A DNA stretch of 10,193 bases from Victivallales bacterium (lineage in GTDB: Bacteria; Verrucomicrobiota; Lentisphaeria; Victivallales; Victivallaceae): assembly GCA_030634125.1 (NCBI GenBank), contig DAOWBJ010000035.1, forward strand, positions 1-10,193, read 5' to 3'. Every line of letters begins with the position of its first letter. The stretch's first letter is position 1. Below, piece by piece: positions 7,188 to 10,193 of this stretch. Position numbers and translations under genes: made by a program. The notes beneath the pieces were generated by a model, which was not told the DNA's origin, made no database searches, and saw nothing but the letters and a program-made list of their open reading frames with translations.

Positions 7188-7216
7188 AATATAATAGCAA
7201 AAAGCAGAAAAATCAA
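7188..7216 (-). promoter_or_regulatory. Predicted sigma-70 promoter of the IclR-MmgE/PrpD-PHP operon
   Basis: On the minus strand TTGATT (7211-7216), a 17-bp spacer and TATATT (7188-7193). The -10 matches 5 of 6 consensus bases and the -35 matches 4 of 6, with ideal spacing, about 42 bp before the IclR start codon. Transcription would begin near 7180, at the edge of the palindrome. Confidence 0.55.
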
Positions 7217-7364
7217 ATAGGAATATTGATTTTAATATTTTCCATACTGAGCTTTGTGACATAATAACTTTTCAATATCTCAAATCTGCAAAATTCACAC
7301 TCTATCCTCAGGCATGGTTCATAATTTTGTACCATAAAATTTTACCTTTTGCTTCTGATTGAAT

Positions 7365-7643
7365 TTAAAACATTTCCTTTTCTTGGTGAATTTCTTCATT
7401 TTTGGAGACATTTTTTATGTCTTGTTTTGGAAAAATGTCATTGATATATTCCTGCCTTGTGGCTATCAGATCATGCCCCGTGAGATGTTCGGAATCGAGG
7501 GTAAAGACTTTGACTGATTGACTGCCTCAACTGGAGCCGACGCAGCAAGCGCGGTTGCTCATTTGGGCGGCGGCTAGGATTGCGTGGTCGCAGGTGGAGC
7601 CCTGGCTTTTGTGGCTGATTGTGGCGTAACCATATGAAATGGA
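7365..7643 (-). pseudogene. C-terminal remnant of a MobF (TrwC/TraI-type) conjugative relaxase-helicase
   Basis: Read on the minus strand, one frame gives SISYGYATISHKSQGSTCD, then HAILAAAQMSNRACCVGSS, an in-frame TGA (7527-7529), then GSQSVKVFTLDSEHL and a charged tail ending in TAA at 7365-7367. This matches the last helicase motifs of MobF relaxases: 'YGYA.T.HKSQG.TVD' and 'R..YVs.SRGR.s..VftdD.e.L'. The TGA sits exactly where the conserved Arg of 'SSRG' belongs, a CGA to TGA change. The relaxase and N-terminal helicase domains are absent. The frame stays open upstream to about 7769 apart from a second TGA at 7668-7670, and homology there is uncertain. Intact proteins of this family nick and unwind plasmid or ICE DNA for conjugation. 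I infer the scar of an integrated conjugative element. The GC-rich codons differ from the AT-rich flanks. Confidence 0.75.
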
Positions 7644-7672
7644 TTCGAACCAACGACTTCTACGATGTCAAC
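7640..7672 (-). pseudogene. tRNA-Val(GAC)-like 3' half (possible attachment-site remnant)
   Basis: The minus strand reads like a tRNA from the anticodon loop onward: TTGACAT as a 7-nt loop with anticodon GAC, CGTAG as the 3' anticodon stem, AAGTC as a variable loop, and GGTTCGAATCC as the T-arm. The 5' partner of the anticodon stem (CTACG expected) is missing and the D-arm is not recognisable, so it is not a working tRNA. A 7-bp acceptor-like pairing (7694-7700 with 7631-7637) exists but may be chance. Integrases often target tRNA genes and leave such 3' halves. A rival explanation is that these bases are simply part of the relaxase remnant's reading frame, which continues through here with one stop. 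Confidence 0.35.
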
Positions 7673-7842
7673 AAACAGCTTTCCCAATAAAATTCATATA
7701 CTGGAGTGCTTTTAATAATTGCATTTCAGTTAAATTGGGGAAATATAAAATCTTCATATTTCTTTCAATTTATGCTTGATTTTCAGCTTATGGGAGATTA
7801 TATTTAGTTATGAAAAATAGTCTAAAAAGAACGTTTTAGAGA

Positions 7843-7890
7843 AGTGCCATTTGGTACCGTTTTAAGACTTAAAAGTACCGAAAAGTGCCG
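7843..7890. repeat. Four helically phased heptamers (RGTRCCR)
   Basis: AGTGCCA (7843), GGTACCG (7853), AGTACCG (7874) and AGTGCCG (7884) lie on the same strand with start-to-start distances of 10, 21 and 10 bp, so all face the same side of the helix. They form two heptamer pairs 31 bp apart. The middle two also lie in an imperfect inverted repeat (GGTAC...TTTTAAG/CTTAAAA...GTACC). This is the layout of iterons or a cooperative operator. No gene starts right beside it; the relaxase remnant is about 200 bp to the left. Confidence 0.55.
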
Positions 7891-7979
7891 TTTTTTGAAG
7901 ATTATTTTTTCACGACAAAGATGTGTCAAATTAGATATTTTTGAGTTTAAAAAGTTACAAATAAAGATCTCTTGAGTGT

Positions 7980-8003
7980 AGGGCTATTAAAGACAGTAGC
8001 CCT
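7980..8003. terminator. Perfect 7-bp hairpin downstream of pyrG
   Basis: AGGGCTA and TAGCCCT pair perfectly around a 10-nt loop, about 62 bp beyond the pyrG stop. There is no T run on either side, so it is not a classical intrinsic terminator; it may still mark the end of the pyrG transcript. Confidence 0.35.
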
Positions 8004-8010
8004 TGGAGAT

Positions 8011-8056
8011 GGGCGACCAGCGTTTTCCGTCGCTTGATCCCGTCCGGCGACGCCCC
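8011..8056. other. GC-rich structured segment behind pyrG
   Basis: A short G+C-rich block in an AT-rich spacer. CGTCGC (8028-8033) pairs with GCGACG (8047-8052), and GGGCG (8011) can pair with CGCCC (8051-8055) as an alternative fold. On the plus strand a T-rich run follows about 12 bp later, too far for a standard terminator. It could be a REP-like element or part of the pyrG 3' region. Confidence 0.35.
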
Positions 8057-8065
8057 GGAGCGGAT

Positions 8066-9667
8066 TTATTTTTTTAATGCCGCCTTGATAAAATTATTGA
8101 ATAACGGATGCGGTTTTAATGGGCGGGACTTGAATTCCGGGTGGAACTGACAGGCTACGAACCATGGATGACCCGTTAGCTCGACCATTTCTACAAGTTT
8201 CCCGTCCGGTGATGTTCCGACTATTTTCAAACCCTTGCCTTCAATAGCTTCACGGTAATCATTATTAAATTCGAAACGATGTCTGTGCCTTTCTGAAATA
8301 TCAGAAGCATTGTCATACGCTTCAGCAGCATTAGTGTCAGGGCTTAATGCGCAGGGATAAGCACCTAAACGCATAGTGCCGCCCTTGTTGGTAACATTTT
8401 TTTGCGAATGCATCAAATCAATTACCGGATAAGCGGAATTTTCGTCAAATTCAGTACTGTTGGCATCTTCGCAGCCAAGGACATTGCGGGCGAATTCTAT
8501 CACCGCGCACTGCATGCCAAGACAAATTCCTAAAAATGGAATATTGTTTTCACGAGCATATTTTATGGCTTTGAGTTTGCCGGGAATACCGCGGTCACCA
8601 AAACCGCCAGGGACAAGGATTCCGTCGGCTTTGCTTATTAATTCACAGCCTTCAGCGGCTTCCAGTTCTTCGGCTTCGATCATGAGAATATTTATTTTTG
8701 AATCGTTATTGATACCGGCATGATCCAAAGCCTCATAGATGCTTTTGTAAGCGTCACGCAAACTGATATATTTACCGACAACGGCAATTGTAACTACAGA
8801 TTTTTCATGGTTTATAATGCGTGCAACCATGTTTTCCCAGTCCGTAATATCCAATTCGCGCGGTTCAAGGTGTAATTGGTTCAGGATTTTCAGGTCAACT
8901 TCCTGTCTTGCCAGTTCAATGGGAACTTCGTAAATAGAATTTTCCACGTCGCGTTCTTCGATAACAAATTCTTTGTTGACATTGCAGAATAACGCAAGTT
9001 TTGCGAAATGTTCATCCTGCATCGGTTTTTCCGTACGGCAAATCAAAATATCAGGAACAATGCCGATATTGCGCAAAATACCTACCGATTGCTGCGAAGG
9101 TTTCGTTTTCATTTCTCCGGCGGCTTTAATATAGGGAACGAGGGTTAAATGGATAAACAGTGAATTGTTCGCCCCAGCGCCATGGTAAAACTGACGGATT
9201 GCTTCGAGAAAGGGTAAAGACTCAATATCACCTGCGGTTCCACCTATTTCGGTAATAGTTATGTCATTATCGGGTGAATCCAGAGACGCGACCGCTTTTT
9301 TGATTTCATCGGTTATATGCGGGATAACTTGAACGGTTCCGCCCAGATAACCGCCTTCGCGTTCGCGTGTGATGACATTACTGTAAATTCGTCCAGTAGT
9401 GTAATTACTTGCTTGAGAACACACGACTCCGGCGAAACGCTCGTAGTGACCAAGGTCCAGATCGGTTTCCGCGCCGTCGTCAGTTACATAAACCTCTCCG
9501 TGTTGATATGGAGACATTGTGCCGGGATCGACATTGATATAGGGATCTAATTTCTGCATCGCGACACGATAGCCGCGGTGTTTTAAGAGCATTGCCAGAG
9601 ATGCCGCGGTAATGCCTTTGCCTAACGATGATACAACTCCACCTGTAACGAAAATATGTTTTGTCAT
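8066..9667 (-). CDS. pyrG: CTP synthase (glutamine-hydrolysing)
   Basis: 533 residues, complete, at the family's usual length. It converts UTP to CTP with ATP and ammonia from glutamine, the last step of pyrimidine nucleotide synthesis, in the cytoplasm. The synthetase domain (1 to about 270) opens with MTKHIFVTGGVVSSLGKG (P-loop, Lys17) and contains the strongly conserved blocks PYINVDPGTMSPYQHGEVYV and DDGAETDLDLGHYERF, then EIGGTAGDIES (140-150). The class-I glutamine amidotransferase domain (about 290-533) has VPGGFGDRG (352-360), the nucleophile Cys382 in GICLGMQ, and the catalytic pair His509/Glu511 in QFHPEF. All key residues are present, so it should be active. TAAGGAAAT is just upstream of ATG, a good ribosome binding site. 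dapB lies 159 bp upstream on the same strand. This is a housekeeping gene. Confidence 0.98.
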   Translation of the reverse strand: MTKHIFVTGGVVSSLGKGITAASLAMLLKHRGYRVAMQKLDPYINVDPGTMSPYQHGEVYVTDDGAETDLDLGHYERFAGVVCSQASNYTTGRIYSNVITREREGGYLGGTVQVIPHITDEIKKAVASLDSPDNDITITEIGGTAGDIESLPFLEAIRQFYHGAGANNSLFIHLTLVPYIKAAGEMKTKPSQQSVGILRNIGIVPDILICRTEKPMQDEHFAKLALFCNVNKEFVIEERDVENSIYEVPIELARQEVDLKILNQLHLEPRELDITDWENMVARIINHEKSVVTIAVVGKYISLRDAYKSIYEALDHAGINNDSKINILMIEAEELEAAEGCELISKADGILVPGGFGDRGIPGKLKAIKYARENNIPFLGICLGMQCAVIEFARNVLGCEDANSTEFDENSAYPVIDLMHSQKNVTNKGGTMRLGAYPCALSPDTNAAEAYDNASDISERHRHRFEFNNDYREAIEGKGLKIVGTSPDGKLVEMVELTGHPWFVACQFHPEFKSRPLKPHPLFNNFIKAALKK

Positions 9668-9788
9668 GATTTCCTTAGTTGTGTTTTTGAAATACGTCTT
9701 TCCAGATGGGAATATAAAATATCACAAAGATATAAAAAAAGCAAATATAAAAATAAAAAAAACGTGATTCGGCAGTGAAATTTACAGG

Positions 9789-9816
9789 AACACGGATGAG
9801 CCGCGGCAAACACGGA
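9789..9816. repeat. AACACGGA direct repeat around CCGCGG, between dapB and pyrG
   Basis: AACACGGA occurs at 9789-9796 and 9809-9816, exactly 20 bp apart, with the palindrome CCGCGG (9801-9806) between them. It lies within 40 bp of the dapB stop codon. It may be a fragment of a dispersed intergenic repeat or a regulator site ahead of pyrG. Confidence 0.4.
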
Positions 9817-9826
9817 CTATCTTTAT

Positions 9827-10193
9827 TTATTTCAGCTTCAAGACATCCTGCATATTATACAGTCCAGGCTCTACTGAGTTTAGAAAACGTACTGCCTTCA
9901 AGGCGCCTTTGGCAAAAGTGTCGCGGCTGGAAGCTTTGTGTGTTAATTCGATGCGCTCGCCGCCGGCAGCGAAGATTACTGTATGCTCCCCGACTACATC
10001 GCCGCCGCGAAGAGAATGCATGCCGATTTCTTTTTGCGTGCGGGTTCCGACCATGCCTTCACGGCCGTGCCGGACATCGTTGTCGTATGATAAACCGCGC
10101 GCTTCACAAGCGACTTCGGCTAAAGTTACCGCCGTGCCGCTGGGAGCGTCTTTTTTCTGATTGTGGTGCATTTCGACGATTTCTATGTCATAA
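9827..10193 (-). CDS. dapB: 4-hydroxy-tetrahydrodipicolinate reductase, C-terminal part
   Basis: The gene runs off the right edge; the frame stays open to the last base, so the visible ATG at 10169-10171 is internal. The visible 121 residues begin YDIEIVEMHHNQKKDAPSGTA, in two overlapping blocks: the DapB signature with the catalytic His pair, the conserved Lys and the substrate-binding 'DAPSGTA' loop. Then come GREG, HSLRGGDVVGEHTVIF, GERIELTHKASSRDTFAKGAL and the closing PGLYNMQDVL, all standard for the DapB C-terminal domain. The enzyme reduces the dihydrodipicolinate-level intermediate with NAD(P)H in the lysine and diaminopimelate pathway, which feeds peptidoglycan synthesis. The missing part is the N-terminal Rossmann nucleotide-binding domain. 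It is followed by pyrG on the same strand. No other lysine genes are visible. Confidence 0.96.
   Translation of the reverse strand, partial: YDIEIVEMHHNQKKDAPSGTAVTLAEVACEARGLSYDNDVRHGREGMVGTRTQKEIGMHSLRGGDVVGEHTVIFAAGGERIELTHKASSRDTFAKGALKAVRFLNSVEPGLYNMQDVLKLK

Larger units (their letters stand above)
7146..8065. other. Gene-poor stretch: operon control region plus mobile-element scar
   Basis: No intact gene is visible over 920 bp. From right to left (the direction of transcription) it holds GC-rich hairpins behind pyrG (about 7980-8056), AT-rich spacer, a phased heptamer array (7843-7890), AT-rich DNA with a short open minus-strand stretch (about 7670-7769), a tRNA-like half (7640-7672), a broken relaxase end (7365-7643) and the promoter region of the IclR operon (7166-7216). 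Base composition shifts sharply: about 7510-7610 is clearly richer in G and C than the flanks, which fits foreign origin. Confidence 0.6.

Noticed and set aside
7471..7653. A 60-codon minus-strand open frame over the relaxase remnant
   Set aside because: Its product is an arginine- and proline-rich low-complexity string typical of an off-frame reading. The neighbouring frame carries the recognisable relaxase motifs.
7527..7670. TGA recoding as a sense codon, since both in-frame stops in the relaxase remnant are TGA
   Set aside because: The AraC gene in this window ends naturally with TGA at the expected length, and the relaxase remnant lacks its whole N-terminal part, so plain decay is the simpler reading.
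7631..7700. A complete, functional tRNA-Val gene on the minus strand
   Set aside because: The acceptor-like ends pair, but the anticodon stem has mismatches, the D-arm is not recognisable and the T-stem has one mismatch. Only the 3' half is tRNA-like.
1..10193. CRISPR array or rRNA gene
   Set aside because: No regularly spaced direct repeats with unique spacers and no rRNA-like sequence were seen.

Overview
The window looks like chromosomal DNA from a moderately AT-rich Gram-negative bacterium of the PVC group, most likely Lentisphaerota. The main clue is a stand-alone pseudopilin-like protein (969-1658, minus). It has a FTLIELLVV prepilin head and a C-terminal H-X9-DG motif, a protein type greatly expanded in Lentisphaerota, Planctomycetes and Verrucomicrobia. 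This taxonomic call is an inference from family knowledge, not from a search.

Layout, left to right. (a) 1-684, plus: the C-terminal part of a DegT/DnrJ/EryC1/StrS sugar aminotransferase, cut by the window edge. (b) 686-968: a convergent gap holding a decayed zinc-ribbon, transposase-like fragment, one copy of an imperfect repeat and a 19-bp palindrome. (c) 969-2632, minus: the pseudopilin gene behind an AraC-family regulator; a second copy of the repeat lies between them, so the two copies bracket the pseudopilin gene. (d) 2839-7145, minus: a tight three-gene operon of an IclR-family regulator, an MmgE/PrpD-family enzyme and a PHP/DUF3604-like putative metallohydrolase, with gaps of 11 and 12 bp. 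A good sigma-70 promoter and a 14-bp palindrome precede the first gene. (e) 7146-8065: a 920-bp stretch without an intact gene. It carries the decayed C-terminal helicase end of a MobF (TrwC/TraI-type) conjugative relaxase with in-frame TGA codons, a tRNA-Val-like 3' half next to it, four helically phased heptamers and GC-rich hairpins. It reads as the scar of an integrative or conjugative element. (f) 8066-10193, minus: housekeeping genes pyrG (CTP synthase, complete) and dapB (4-hydroxy-tetrahydrodipicolinate reductase, 5' end cut by the window edge).

How the parts work together: the IclR, MmgE/PrpD and PHP genes look like a self-regulated catabolic unit for an unidentified, probably carboxylated, small molecule. 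The AraC regulator and the pseudopilin may be a second regulated pair. Nothing in the window ties the sugar aminotransferase to either unit. I did not find a complete novel system. The most unusual material is the mobile-element scar at 7365-7890 and the repeat pair around the pseudopilin gene.
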